DNA of 64,000 nt from Flavobacterium sp. K5-23 (GCF_023278045.1 NZ_CP056783.1:2203501-2267500), one strand, 5' to 3'. Positions 8,401 through 17,256 are shown, counted from the stretch's first letter. The notes: generated by a model from the letters alone, not told the origin. Numbers and translations are program-made.

Positions 8401-8480
8401 TTTTTAAAAGTTTCAAGTTTTAGGTTTCAAGTTAAAACTTGAAAATCACAATGTTTTTATATTTAATTACTAGGTAATTT

Positions 8481-9449
8481 TTATAAAGATAACTCTATAG
8501 CATTAGTAAACAAATCTTCCAATGAAATTCCGGCAGCGGCAGCTTGTTGCGGAATCAAACTTTCGGTTGTGAGTCCCGGAATGGTATTCATTTCCAGCAT
8601 AAATGGTTCGTCGTTGACTAATATAAATTCAGAACGTGAGAAACCTTTCATTCTCAGAATTTCATAAGCACGCTTTGCTATCGCACTTACTTTTAGAGTC
8701 ATTTCGTCAGAGATTCGGGCAGGTGTTATTTCCTGTGATTTACCAAGGTATTTAGCCTCGTAGTCAAAGAAATCATTTTCAGAAACGATCTCAGTAATAG
8801 GTAAAACGGTTACTTTGCCTTTATAATTGATGACACCTACAGATACCTCAGTTCCGTCTAGAAAACTTTCAATGATGATTTCGTTATCTTCTTTATAAGC
8901 CACTTCGATTGCAATAGGCAATTCGGCTGCAGTTTTTACTTTTGATATTCCGAAACTGGAACCCGCTTTATTTGGCTTTACAAAACAAGGTAATCCAACT
9001 TTATTAATGATCTCCTCAGCATTAATAACATCTCCTTTGTTTAGATAATAGGAAGTAGCACTTTTTATTCCGTATGGTTTTAAAACGGATAACAAATCTC
9101 TTTTATTGAAAGTTAGTGCAGCTTGATAATAATCGCAAGAAGTTTGAGGGATTTCCAATAATTCAAAATAGGCTTGCATCAATCCGTCTTCGCCCGGAGT
9201 ACCGTGTATGGCATTGAAAATACAATCAAATTTGATTTTATTTCCGTTTATCGTTGTTGAAAAATCATTTTTATCAATTGGGAATTCAGCTTCTGATTCG
9301 TCTACATATACCCATTTTTCTTTGAAAACATGAATGCGAAAAGCGTTATATTTAGTTTTGTCAAGATTTTGATACACGACGTTTCCGCTCATAAGTGAGA
9401 TTTTATATTCGCTGGAATAGCCGCCCATGATAATGGCAATGTTCTTCAT
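8481..9449 (-). CDS. ddl: D-alanine--D-alanine ligase
   Basis: Ddl makes the D-Ala-D-Ala dipeptide for peptidoglycan precursors in the cytoplasm. The 322-residue protein shows the ATP-grasp fold: N-terminal MGGYSSEYKISLMSG, HGTPGEDG, the ATP-binding stretch CFVKPNKAGSSFGISKV and the metal-binding C-terminal segment FMLEMNTIPGLT. Only one copy is seen in the window. A stretch of about 250 bases with a long palindrome separates its start from the divergent PASTA gene. Confidence 0.95.
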   Translation of the reverse strand: MKNIAIIMGGYSSEYKISLMSGNVVYQNLDKTKYNAFRIHVFKEKWVYVDESEAEFPIDKNDFSTTINGNKIKFDCIFNAIHGTPGEDGLMQAYFELLEIPQTSCDYYQAALTFNKRDLLSVLKPYGIKSATSYYLNKGDVINAEEIINKVGLPCFVKPNKAGSSFGISKVKTAAELPIAIEVAYKEDNEIIIESFLDGTEVSVGVINYKGKVTVLPITEIVSENDFFDYEAKYLGKSQEITPARISDEMTLKVSAIAKRAYEILRMKGFSRSEFILVNDEPFMLEMNTIPGLTTESLIPQQAAAAGISLEDLFTNAIELSL

Positions 9450-9526
9450 TTTAATTTGTTTAAAGTTTCAGGTTTAAAGTTTTAATTTTAAACACAGATT
9501 GTTTTTTTGATTCCGATTGATTTTTA

Positions 9527-9612
9527 GCCCCGATAGCAGCGGCATCCTTTTTATAAAGCTTCATGCCTTTTGCTGGCTGGAAGCTTTATAAAAAGATATA
9601 GCGTATAGCGGG
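9527..9612. repeat. Intergenic palindromic element with perfect 16-bp inner stem
   Basis: CTTTTTATAAAGCTTC (9547-9562) is matched exactly by its reverse complement at 9580-9595. The similarity extends outward imperfectly, with CCCCGATAGCAGCGG on the left and TATAGCGTATAGCGGG on the right. It lies between divergent ddl and the PASTA gene. Its layout resembles REP-like elements; its copy number in the genome cannot be judged here. Confidence 0.75.
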
Positions 9613-9671
9613 AAATTGCTTCTAAAAACCTTAAAACAAAATTATCATTTTTTATTGAAACGAAATAGCTT

Positions 9672-9679
9672 TATCTTTG
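9672..9679 (+). promoter_or_regulatory. -7 element TATCTTTG upstream of PASTA gene
   Basis: This matches the TAnnTTTG consensus and lies 21 bases before the ATG at 9700. Its position inside the longer open frame starting at 9616 argues that translation begins at 9700. A TTG at 9655-9657 is only 14 bases upstream, so the -33 element is weak. Confidence 0.55.
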
Positions 9680-9699
9680 CGACAAATAAAAATAATTTT

Positions 9700-10317
9700 A
9701 TGAGTTTACGTAAGTATCTTAGTAGCCGAGTATTTCTTGGGCAAATGTTTTTAGCACTTTTAATGGTTGCCATTATTGGGTATTTTTTTATGCATTGGTT
9801 GACATTTACAACTGATCATGGGAATGAAATTACGGTGCCTAATTTGAGTAAACTAACAGAGGATCAGGTAGAAGAGAAGTTAGACGAGTTAGATTTAGAC
9901 TATGTCCTATTAGACAGTGTTGACTATAGAGGAGATTATCCTAAATACAGTGTTGTACTGCAAGATCCTTTACCGGGTGCGAAAGTTAAGGTAGGGAGAA
10001 AGGTGTATATCAAGATAAACAGCTCCGGATTTTCATCAGTGAAAGTTCCAGATTTAATTGAAAAATCATACCGTGAGGCGGTTCCAACATTAAAAGCACT
10101 TGGTCTTGAAGAAGGATCGATTACTTATATTCCGAATTTAGGGAAAGATGTTGTACTGGAAATGAGATACAAAGGAAGAAATATTAAAGCAGGGGATAGG
10201 GTGTTGAAATCATCTAAGATAGATTTAGTCCTAGGCGATGGAAAAGCAAGTTATGAAGAGGGTATTATCAATGATAACCTAGAAACACCAATAGAAGAAT
10301 TACCAAATGAACAATAA
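9700..10317 (+). CDS. Membrane-anchored PASTA-domain protein
   Basis: The open frame extends up to 9616, but a promoter -7 element at 9672-9679 makes the ATG at 9700 the likely start, giving 205 residues. A single membrane helix (about residues 11-33) is followed by two PASTA domains (about 44-110 and 114-182) and an acidic tail. PASTA domains bind peptidoglycan fragments or beta-lactams, usually on penicillin-binding proteins or Ser/Thr kinases; here neither is fused. The gene overlaps the pseudouridine synthase gene by 11 bases, so the two are translationally coupled. A cell-wall sensing or scaffolding role is inference. Confidence 0.82.
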   Translation: MSLRKYLSSRVFLGQMFLALLMVAIIGYFFMHWLTFTTDHGNEITVPNLSKLTEDQVEEKLDELDLDYVLLDSVDYRGDYPKYSVVLQDPLPGAKVKVGRKVYIKINSSGFSSVKVPDLIEKSYREAVPTLKALGLEEGSITYIPNLGKDVVLEMRYKGRNIKAGDRVLKSSKIDLVLGDGKASYEEGIINDNLETPIEELPNEQ

Positions 10318-11353
10318 TAACGATACGTTAGAATTAGAAGACGAATTATACGAGCATTTTAAATTTGAAGTTCCAAAAGGACAAACCTCTTTGAGAATTG
10401 ATAAGTATTTAATGGGGCTAATTCAAAATGCAACTCGAAATAAAATACAAATTGCCGCTACTGAAGGGAATATATTTGTAAACGACGCTACAGTAAAATC
10501 AAACTACAAGGTTAAAGCTTTTGATGTAGTGCGTGTGATGTTGACGCATCCTCCATATGAAAATCATATAGTACCTGAGAATATTCCGTTAAACATTGTC
10601 TATGAAGACGATGCTTTATTGTTAATCAATAAAGTGCCAGGAATGGTTGTTCATCCAGGACACGGTAATTATACAGGAACTCTTGTACATGCATTAGCTT
10701 ATCATTTTGATAATTTGCCAATGAATAGTAGTGAACGTCCAGGTTTAGTTCACCGTATTGACAAAGACACTTCAGGTTTATTAGTTGTTGCCAAAACAGA
10801 GGCAGCGATGACTCACCTAGCAAAACAATTTGAAGCTAAATCATCAGAGAGAGAATATGTTGCTCTTGTATGGGGTAATGTAGAAAATGAAAAAGGGACA
10901 ATCGAAGGAAACTTAGCGCGTCACCTAAAAGATCGCATGCAAATGGCGGTTTTTGCTGATCCTGAAATTGGGAAACCAGCTGTTACCCACTATAAAGTAT
11001 TAGAGCGTTTTGGTTATGTAACTTTGATTTCGTGCCAACTGGAAACAGGAAGAACACACCAGATTAGAGCGCATTTAAAACACATAGGACATCCTTTGTT
11101 TAATGACGAACGTTATGGTGGTCATTTAATTTTAAAAGGAACTACGTTTACTAAATACAAACAATTTATAGACAACTGTTTTAAAATATTACCAAGACAG
11201 GCTTTGCACGCTAAGACTTTAGGCTTTGTGCATCCTACAACTGGTGAGTTGAAACGTTTTGATACAGAACTCCCACAAGATTTTCATGATTGTATTGAGA
11301 AATGGAGAAATTATTCGAAATCTCATAATACTGACGAAGAAGTAGAGAAGTAA
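10307..11353 (+). CDS. rluD: RluD-type 23S rRNA pseudouridine synthase
   Basis: The 348-residue enzyme isomerises uridines in rRNA. It has an N-terminal S4 RNA-binding domain (about residues 28-85, RIDKYLMGLIQNATRNKIQ) and the RluA-family catalytic domain, with the motif HRIDKDTSGLLVVAK carrying the catalytic Asp152. GRTHQIRAH follows downstream. The fit to RluD, which modifies the helix 69 loop, is best by length and by the S4 domain, but RluC-like specificity cannot be excluded. The start overlaps the PASTA gene, and a strong terminator follows 8 bases after the stop. Confidence 0.9.
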   Translation: MNNNNDTLELEDELYEHFKFEVPKGQTSLRIDKYLMGLIQNATRNKIQIAATEGNIFVNDATVKSNYKVKAFDVVRVMLTHPPYENHIVPENIPLNIVYEDDALLLINKVPGMVVHPGHGNYTGTLVHALAYHFDNLPMNSSERPGLVHRIDKDTSGLLVVAKTEAAMTHLAKQFEAKSSEREYVALVWGNVENEKGTIEGNLARHLKDRMQMAVFADPEIGKPAVTHYKVLERFGYVTLISCQLETGRTHQIRAHLKHIGHPLFNDERYGGHLILKGTTFTKYKQFIDNCFKILPRQALHAKTLGFVHPTTGELKRFDTELPQDFHDCIEKWRNYSKSHNTDEEVEK

Positions 11354-11360
11354 AATATTG

Positions 11361-11385
11361 AAAGCCCCGTTTGGGGCTTTTTTTT
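11361..11385 (+). terminator. Rho-independent terminator after rluD
   Basis: AAAGCCCC and GGGGCTTT form a perfect 8-bp stem around a GTTT loop, followed by a run of T residues. It ends the PASTA-rluD transcript. Confidence 0.93.
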
Positions 11386-11421
11386 ATGGTTTTAAAGATG
11401 ATTGTTTGTAGAACAAGATTC

Positions 11422-12933
11422 TTATTTGGTTTCGATTTCAATGATTTTTTTTCCGAAATCACCTAAATAGTGAGTCAATATTTTTTCATATACTTTATAC
11501 CCATCATCTACATTAGTAAAAATCAGTAACCCTTTTTTTGTTTTTGGAAAGATAAAAACAATGGTTTGGACTCCTTTGTCTGCACCACCGTGAGACAAAG
11601 CATAATCTCCATTATCAAAATCATAAATTTCAAAACCAAGCCCAAAATGTTTTCCGTTTTTTGTAGCTACTTGATTCGTGATCATATCATCAAATACTTT
11701 TTTTGACAAGCCTTCTTTGTTCATTATACTTACTAAAAAAGTTCCATAGTCTTCTATAGTTGTAAGTAAATCATCGGCTGCATTGGCTTTTTTATTTTTT
11801 ACGGTTTCGTATGCTTCTCCTTTGGGATTATATCCAAGAGCTACTCTTTTTTCATCTGTTTTTTTGTCCCAAAAGAATTGGGTATCGGTCATTTGTAAAG
11901 GTTCAAATATAAGTTCCTTTGCTAATTGGTCCAGCGTTTTACGAAATTTACGTTCTAATGCTTCTCTTAAATATTCAAAACCTTCACCTGAATAATGGTA
12001 TTTCGTTCCAGGTTCAAATTCAAAATGCAGTTTTCCATCGGCATTATTTCCACGCCAATTAGTAAAACCAGTCTGATGGCTTAAAATGTGTCTTGTGGTC
12101 AGTTTTTTAAGGTAAGGATCATTAGCAAGATCTGGATCAATCCAATATTTGTAAACGGGTTCATCCAAGTTCCATTTTCCTAAGCTGACTAATTTTAACG
12201 TTACAATTGCAGTAATGGGTTTTGTCAAGGAAGCAACATTAAATAAGGTATTATAAGGGGCACTTATCCCTTTTTTTAGCTCTCCATAAACTTTAACTTG
12301 TTGCAGTTTACCATCGTTAATAACTCCAATTCCTAATGCAGGCACTTTATTTTCGGCTAGCCATTTTTCAATTTCGGTGTCATTATCAAAAAGAGTAGGC
12401 AGGTTTGCTAAGGTCCTTGTAGTTTGATGGTCATAACTTAAAGATTTTGTGAGTTTCCAATTCCCGTTTTCCAATAGCCAAACATGAGTAAATCTAGCTG
12501 TGCTTCCAAACACTTCTTTTCTACCTCCTATTGTTTCATAAAAACTATGAATTCCGTATTGTACTGCGCCATATAAAACTTTCTCTTTGTAAAGAGGATA
12601 AACTTCAGTTGATTGGGGTAATAATTCTCTTCTGGATTGAAAAGTGGTAGGTGATATGCATAAGCCGCTCCTTAGTTTGGTTATAAATTCTTTTTTGCTC
12701 GAAGTCCCGTCTTTATCATGGAAAAATTCAAATTTATCACTTAATAAATTTTCAAATTGACTTACGTCACAGGTGTTGAAACCCACATTAAAAAGCAAAC
12801 TATCCTTTGCTATAATCGTTTTGTATAATTGGGATTCTTTTTGAATCTGGGAATATCCCATTTGTAAAGAGAAAAAAAGGATTCCAACAAAGAGTGTTTT
12901 TATGGAATGGATTGGGTGGTGTTTAAAATTCAT
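11422..12933 (-). CDS. Exported serine hydrolase (class C beta-lactamase fold) with N-terminal DUF4440-like domain
   Basis: I place the start at the ATG 12931-12933; an upstream ATG at 12978 would add 15 residues encoded partly by a tetranucleotide repeat. A signal peptide (SLQMGYSQ end) is followed by an NTF2-like DUF4440 domain (about residues 30-165) and a beta-lactamase/transpeptidase-like domain. That domain carries the SxxK motif SLTK (Ser235 in this numbering), the tyrosine motif YSG and HGG near the end. Such proteins act as esterases, D-amino-peptidases or carboxypeptidases, and resistance to beta-lactams should not be assumed. The fusion of the two domains is uncommon but seen in Bacteroidota. 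An AraC regulator gene lies upstream on the same strand. Confidence 0.85.
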   Translation of the reverse strand: MNFKHHPIHSIKTLFVGILFFSLQMGYSQIQKESQLYKTIIAKDSLLFNVGFNTCDVSQFENLLSDKFEFFHDKDGTSSKKEFITKLRSGLCISPTTFQSRRELLPQSTEVYPLYKEKVLYGAVQYGIHSFYETIGGRKEVFGSTARFTHVWLLENGNWKLTKSLSYDHQTTRTLANLPTLFDNDTEIEKWLAENKVPALGIGVINDGKLQQVKVYGELKKGISAPYNTLFNVASLTKPITAIVTLKLVSLGKWNLDEPVYKYWIDPDLANDPYLKKLTTRHILSHQTGFTNWRGNNADGKLHFEFEPGTKYHYSGEGFEYLREALERKFRKTLDQLAKELIFEPLQMTDTQFFWDKKTDEKRVALGYNPKGEAYETVKNKKANAADDLLTTIEDYGTFLVSIMNKEGLSKKVFDDMITNQVATKNGKHFGLGFEIYDFDNGDYALSHGGADKGVQTIVFIFPKTKKGLLIFTNVDDGYKVYEKILTHYLGDFGKKIIEIETK

Positions 12934-12936
12934 TTT

Positions 12937-12960
12937 TTGATTGATTGATTGATTGATTGA
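12937..12960. repeat. (TTGA)6 tetranucleotide repeat at the serine hydrolase start
   Basis: Six perfect TTGA units lie directly upstream of the ATG at 12931-12933, reading TCAA on the coding strand. If the upstream ATG at 12978 is used, changes in unit number would shift the frame. If the downstream ATG is used, they would change leader length only. Confidence 0.85.
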
Positions 12961-13021
12961 AATTATTTTATTGGGCAATATTAAGAGTATTAGTAATTAC
13001 TAAATTGTAAAAAAGCGAAAA

Positions 13022-13870
13022 TCACCGTTTCTCTGAAAGAATAAATGAATTTGGATCGAATTTTTTTGGACTCATCTTGATCATCTCTTGAAATGTTTTA
13101 TTAAAATGTGATTGGTCAAAGTAGTCATTATCAAGTGCTATAGCAGTTAAGTTATTCTTTTCATTTCCTGTTTCAACCATAGTGTCAATGGTTTTTCGGA
13201 GTTTGAGGATTTTAATATAATTCTTGATGGTTAGTCCTGTTGCTTTTTTGAACTTTATTTGTAATGTTCTTTGAGAAGTTTTTAAAAAAGAGGTAATTTC
13301 AGAAACACTTATGTCTTCAGGATGTTGTTTTATACAATCACACAGCTGCTCTACTAGAGTTTTTGAGGGTTGTATTTTGTTTAAATCCCCAAAGTTTTCA
13401 TTGATAAATAGTAGTACTGACTCCGTATTGGTAAATAAATTAGGATCTATTTCTCCTTTAAAAGGCAAGTCATTTTGATTCATTTCAACAATAGTATCTA
13501 TAAAATCACTTAAATCATAGTTGGGAAACATTGATACAGTCCAAGCGTGTAGCTGCACTATAATGACTTTAGTGTTAGGCATAATGTCTACTGAAACCTT
13601 GCTTGTCATTTGGGAACAGAAATAAATCCCCGTATCCATCACGTACTGTTTTTTTTTAGTATGTACTTCTATGCCATTACCGCTTACTATGGCCAAATTG
13701 AAACAACCATTAGGTAAAATCAATTTGTTCTCAATTGGGTTTTGATTAGTACTATTGTCCAAAGCCCAAATCTTATTGACAAACCGTTCGCATTCCTTAT
13801 TTACATAGTATTCTGAATAAAAGCTCATTAGTTTTAAAATTATGAGTGATATCGGCTTGGTTTTAATCAA
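13022..13870 (-). CDS. AraC-family transcriptional regulator
   Basis: The open frame gives 282 residues, but an internal ATG at 13828 (MSFYSEYYVNKECERF) is the more likely start. The N-terminal ligand-sensing part resembles the DUF6597 domain often found in front of AraC regulators. The C-terminal third holds the two helix-turn-helix motifs of the AraC/XylS family (from about residue 185: DISVSEITSFLKTSQRTLQIKFKKATG, then IALDNDYFDQSHFNKTFQEMIKMSPKKF, each given in part). It lies upstream of the serine hydrolase gene on the same strand and may control it, but no operator is recognised. Confidence 0.88.
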   Translation of the reverse strand: MIKTKPISLIILKLMSFYSEYYVNKECERFVNKIWALDNSTNQNPIENKLILPNGCFNLAIVSGNGIEVHTKKKQYVMDTGIYFCSQMTSKVSVDIMPNTKVIIVQLHAWTVSMFPNYDLSDFIDTIVEMNQNDLPFKGEIDPNLFTNTESVLLFINENFGDLNKIQPSKTLVEQLCDCIKQHPEDISVSEITSFLKTSQRTLQIKFKKATGLTIKNYIKILKLRKTIDTMVETGNEKNNLTAIALDNDYFDQSHFNKTFQEMIKMSPKKFDPNSFILSEKR

Positions 13871-13910
13871 GATATTTAGCCAAGTTAGGATTATTTTTCA
13901 GATAAGGGCA

Positions 13911-13951
13911 AAAAACAACCTCGAAAGCAATTGTATCCGAGGTTGTTTTTT
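13911..13951. terminator. Hairpin terminator between AhpD-like gene and AraC regulator
   Basis: AAAAACAACCTCG pairs with CGAGGTTGTTTTT around a 14-base loop. A- and T-runs on the two sides allow it to work in both directions. It mainly ends the minus-strand transcript of the carboxymuconolactone decarboxylase family gene. Confidence 0.85.
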
Positions 13952-13988
13952 AATGCGTGGTTTTAGATGGTAATGATTATCAAATTTC

Positions 13989-14456
13989 TCATTTTTTAGC
14001 TTTTTCGGACATGTATTTCATCATCCCGTCAAATTCAGTTTTAAACGCCTCTAAATCTGTTTCATTTCCTTGTAATATCATACTCCATTGTCTTGTTGCC
14101 GCACCGTGAGCAATTGCCTCCTGAATTTCTTCTTGGCTTGCACCAAAGGCTTTAGCTGATTCAGTATGGAAATAGATACAATAAGAACATGGGATTTGGG
14201 CAGCTACAGCAAGTTGTATCAACTCCCGATATTTTGGCGGGATCTTACTTGTAGGACCGTTCAGTTGCTTAAAGTTCTCCCAGGCACCTGCAAGTGCATG
14301 TTTAGGGTATACCTTAAATAAAGATGGGAATGTTCCAAATTGTTCTTGAATCTCCGTTTTCGCTTTTTCATACGCTTTGTTATCCTGGGCGAATAATGTC
14401 GAAGATATCAGAAAAGCGGTAATTAATAAACATACTTTTTTAATGATTGTTTTCAT
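13989..14456 (-). CDS. Exported carboxymuconolactone decarboxylase (AhpD-like) family protein
   Basis: The 155-residue protein has a clear signal peptide ending at about residue 23 (TLFAQ). Its single AhpD-like helical domain carries the redox motif CSYCIYFH (Cys90, Cys93, His97), the arrangement used by AhpD for peroxidase activity. Export to the periplasm is unusual for AhpD itself but common for relatives in Bacteroidota. It is probably a peroxidase or disulfide reductase acting outside the cytoplasm; the substrate is unknown. It is a single-gene unit with its own terminator and a 440-base AT-rich upstream region. Confidence 0.82.
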   Translation of the reverse strand: MKTIIKKVCLLITAFLISSTLFAQDNKAYEKAKTEIQEQFGTFPSLFKVYPKHALAGAWENFKQLNGPTSKIPPKYRELIQLAVAAQIPCSYCIYFHTESAKAFGASQEEIQEAIAHGAATRQWSMILQGNETDLEAFKTEFDGMMKYMSEKAKK

Positions 14457-14926
14457 AGTAATAAATATTAGATTTTAAAAAATACACAGAATTTCACTTA
14501 ACTTTTCAATTGGTTAAGTCGTGTTCTAGACGGGCTTGTTTGCTAGCACTAAGTTAAGGTATTATTTTTTTTAAATATCTGTATATAAATATGTTATGAT
14601 TTTTTTATGGGAAACTTATTATCATAATACATCTTAATTAGAAAATCACTTATTCTATTGGTTTTTTCTTGAGTTTTGTAATATATAAGGGTGTATTTCA
14701 TTTTTTTTGTTTTTACAAAAAAAAGTTTAATTTTCAATAGCGAATTCTTATAATTGTTATTTTTTTTGGACGGGATTTCTGAATTTATTGTATTTTTTTT
14801 CTTAAATAAATTTTAATTATTTTGTGATATAATGAAGATTATAGGTTTTTTTTTCCTTTCAACGATTATAATTTTTTTGGAAGAATTTTATCTTTATTAT
14901 TGTGGGAGTTATTAAAATATATAAGG
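14457..14926. other. AT-rich intergenic region with no recognised gene
   Basis: About 470 bases separate two divergent genes and are rich in T-runs. I see no open frame of note, no RNA gene and no clear promoter motif at consensus spacing. It probably holds the promoters of both flanking genes. Confidence 0.6.
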
Positions 14927-15307
14927 ATGAAAGATATCTTTGATGCAGTATATAGAAAAAATTACCTTGATGGTTGTTCAAGTGGTTTGAATCCGTTTAC
15001 ACAACTACTCGATAACAATCCAACTGATGAAGCCTATAAGTCTGGATTTGTTTATGGAAGGTCAAAATATGAAAATATGAATGGAGCGATACAATTAGGA
15101 ATACCTGAACGTATTGTTACTGATGATGTCTTAGAAGAATTTCTTATCGCAGGTATGTTTGGAATTGATATCGATGCTGATGGATATACCCCTTATCAGT
15201 TTAACATTATTGAAGAATGGTATAAAAACGGTATAGAATATTATGATCCAAATGAAAGCATGTACCTCTCGGCTATATTTCAAAGTAATGGAATAGTAGC
15301 AGTCTAA
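14927..15307 (+). CDS. Hypothetical protein, 126 residues
   Basis: I do not recognise this protein. The frame is open from a TTG at 14900, but the ATG at 14927 (MKDIFDAVYRKNYLDG) is the likelier start. It has no signal peptide or membrane segment, is acidic, and contains the segments GFVYGRSKYENMNGAIQL and EEFLIAGMFGIDIDADGY. The codon pattern looks coding, with no internal stops. It stands alone between an AT-rich region and a heptanucleotide repeat, with no operon partner, so context gives no hint of function. Confidence 0.55.
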   Translation: MKDIFDAVYRKNYLDGCSSGLNPFTQLLDNNPTDEAYKSGFVYGRSKYENMNGAIQLGIPERIVTDDVLEEFLIAGMFGIDIDADGYTPYQFNIIEEWYKNGIEYYDPNESMYLSAIFQSNGIVAV

Positions 15308-15380
15308 AGATTGTTTTTTTAGTATTTTTCACACGATCTATTTCGTACTTATTTTTTTATGGAATTATTTTAAATATAAT

Positions 15381-15415
15381 ACCCAACACCCAACACCCAA
15401 CACCCAACACCCAAG
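15381..15415. repeat. Five copies of heptamer ACCCAAC
   Basis: Four perfect ACCCAAC units and a fifth with a final G lie between the hypothetical gene and the 3' end of alkB. The C-rich strand makes it stand out from the AT-rich surroundings. Confidence 0.9.
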
Positions 15416-15429
15416 TATACAAGTTGTAC

Positions 15430-16077
15430 TTATTCTCTTGAAACAATAGTCCTGAAGGTTAGGTTTACTCGCGGTCTTGTAATTAATTTAGTAGGAGGTA
15501 AGCGATGTAACCAATGTGTTTGTGTTTCGTCCTTCATAACCAGTAAACTTCCGTTTTGTAATATTCTGCTAACTATTTCTTTTGTCTCTTTGTGTTTGAA
15601 TGCAAATTTTCGTTCGGCACCAAAACTTACCGAAGCAATTGCTCCATTTTTTTTAAGATCTTTTTCTCCATCACTATGCCAGGCCATACCTTCACTACCG
15701 TTATGGTACAAATTTAACAAACAAGAATTATAGGTTTCTCCCGTGTTCTCTTCCACTAAAGTTTTTAGTTCAAGCAACTCTTTAGTCCATGCTAAGGCTT
15801 GCTTAGTAGTGTTAGAGTAGGTGTAATTATAGGATGAGTCACCATACCAAGCTACTTTTCGTTTGGTTTTAATAAGTTTACCAAAAATATTCGCCTCATC
15901 ATTTTTCCAAGCAATATTTTCTAATAAAGTAGCCAAATAATTGTTGGCTTCATCGTTAGACAGTAGAGTTCCATAATAATTTACGGTACCGTCTTTGGGT
16001 AATAAGTTTATGTTTTTGTCTAGTTCTGTGCTGAATAAATCCATTTTGGCTTTGTTGTTTTCATACAATTGCAGCAA
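15430..16077 (-). CDS. alkB: AlkB-family alpha-ketoglutarate-dependent dioxygenase
   Basis: AlkB proteins remove alkyl groups from N1-methyladenine and N3-methylcytosine using Fe(II) and 2-oxoglutarate. The 215-residue protein has the iron ligands HSD (His134, Asp136) and His191, and the 2-oxoglutarate-binding motif RVNLTFR (Arg203 and Arg209). GAERKFAFKH is also conserved. The length and the simple single-domain form match the bacterial and ALKBH2/3-like group. An internal ATG at 16044 is a possible alternative start. No ada or other alkylation-response gene is adjacent. Confidence 0.93.
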   Translation of the reverse strand: MLQLYENNKAKMDLFSTELDKNINLLPKDGTVNYYGTLLSNDEANNYLATLLENIAWKNDEANIFGKLIKTKRKVAWYGDSSYNYTYSNTTKQALAWTKELLELKTLVEENTGETYNSCLLNLYHNGSEGMAWHSDGEKDLKKNGAIASVSFGAERKFAFKHKETKEIVSRILQNGSLLVMKDETQTHWLHRLPPTKLITRPRVNLTFRTIVSRE

Positions 16078-16131
16078 GGTCGGAAATAGTTTTTAAATGA
16101 TTATATTCTGCTATAAAAAAGTATGACGAGT

Positions 16132-16932
16132 TTAACTATAATAGGATGGAAACTCAAAAGAATAACTGTTTCCTCGTAGGAAAACTAGCCCGTGGACAAC
16201 TGACTCCGGAAAAAAAGCCAGTTTGGTTAAATAATAATCATAAGTTTTATTGCAATAATTAGTAATTACAAAAAGTGATGAAAAGGAGGTTAGATATAAA
16301 TCGGTTATTCTGTTATTATCAATTGCAATCTTTTTATTAAAACTTTTGAAGTTTATTTTTATGTTTTTCTTTTTTAAATATAATAACTCTATTGCTGATA
16401 ATGGGACCTTAGGGTTGCTTTGATAAAAATATATGGATTTAGAGACATCTATTAATATCCATTTTCGCAATTCTTTAGAATAAAATTCATTAAAGGAGTG
16501 TCCCCCTGCAATAGACGGTAGAGGAGAATCAATTTTTATTCCCCATTCTTTCACTTTTAAATCATTAATGACACAAAAATTATTAAAGACTTGAGCAAAG
16601 TCACTGCATACCCCGCCTTCACCTTGTGTCATTTTTCTTAATGCATATTCTGATGATTTTCCTATTCCGGGTCCTCCCTTGATATTATTTCTAAGCCAAA
16701 CTGCTATTTTCTTGGCCTTTTTTAAATCACTAAACTCAATGTCTATTTTCTTGAAAATGATATTGTTGAATTTGTGAAATAAAACAGGGATATCTGTTTT
16801 TGGATTATTATCATTGTAACAAAAACATTCGATACGATTTAAAGATGTCCTTTTAGAGACTAATCTATATCGTATTTTGAACAAGAATGGATGCCGTCTT
16901 AAATACCAACTTAGAGCTCTTTTCATAAACAA
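16132..16932 (-). CDS. Transglutaminase-like protein
   Basis: The 266-residue protein has a probable papain-like transglutaminase core with Cys109 in GGVCSDFAQVF, His145 in AGGHSFNEFY and Asp162 in WILIDVSKS, in the right order and spacing for the catalytic triad. The N-terminal part is basic and has no clear signal peptide. No fused sugar or transporter domain is seen. Such proteins are often peptidases, or bacterial proteins acting on peptidoglycan peptides or polysaccharide modification; the substrate is unknown here. It lies downstream of a 385-base gap and behind alkB, which is on the same strand. Confidence 0.65.
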   Translation of the reverse strand: MFMKRALSWYLRRHPFLFKIRYRLVSKRTSLNRIECFCYNDNNPKTDIPVLFHKFNNIIFKKIDIEFSDLKKAKKIAVWLRNNIKGGPGIGKSSEYALRKMTQGEGGVCSDFAQVFNNFCVINDLKVKEWGIKIDSPLPSIAGGHSFNEFYSKELRKWILIDVSKSIYFYQSNPKVPLSAIELLYLKKKNIKINFKSFNKKIAIDNNRITDLYLTSFSSLFVITNYCNKTYDYYLTKLAFFPESVVHGLVFLRGNSYSFEFPSYYS

Positions 16933-17256
16933 TATTTTAGGAGGTTCTTAAACTAAATATAATTTATTCAATTCAATATTGATTGTTATTACTGTCGTAT
17001 GGTCTTATAAAAGCGTTGTAATGTAGTGGTTGTAAGAAAAATAAACTTTCAGGTATTGTGCATTGATGAAAAAAATATTTAATAAGGAATGATTTATTTA
17101 TTAGATATAATATTAATGCATTGTTCTATTTTTTTTGCCAAAGTCTTTCATCTAAATAAACTCAACTACACTTTCAATGTTGTCATTTTTAGTTATCTAG
17201 AATTAAATATAGCTATCGATGTTTATTTGTTAATAATAAGTTAAACCAATGCTTAT
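16933..17256. other. Intergenic region without recognised gene
   Basis: This AT-rich stretch between divergent genes has no open frame with coding character and no RNA-like fold that I can recognise. The protease promoter follows directly. Confidence 0.55.

Noticed and set aside
11422..12933. Beta-lactamase resistance gene
   Set aside because: The fold is that of class C beta-lactamases, but the same fold is used by esterases and peptidases, and the DUF4440 fusion is not a feature of resistance enzymes.
13911..13951. Possible riboswitch or structured leader
   Set aside because: The hairpin has paired A- and T-runs and lies downstream of a gene 3' end, so it is an ordinary terminator.
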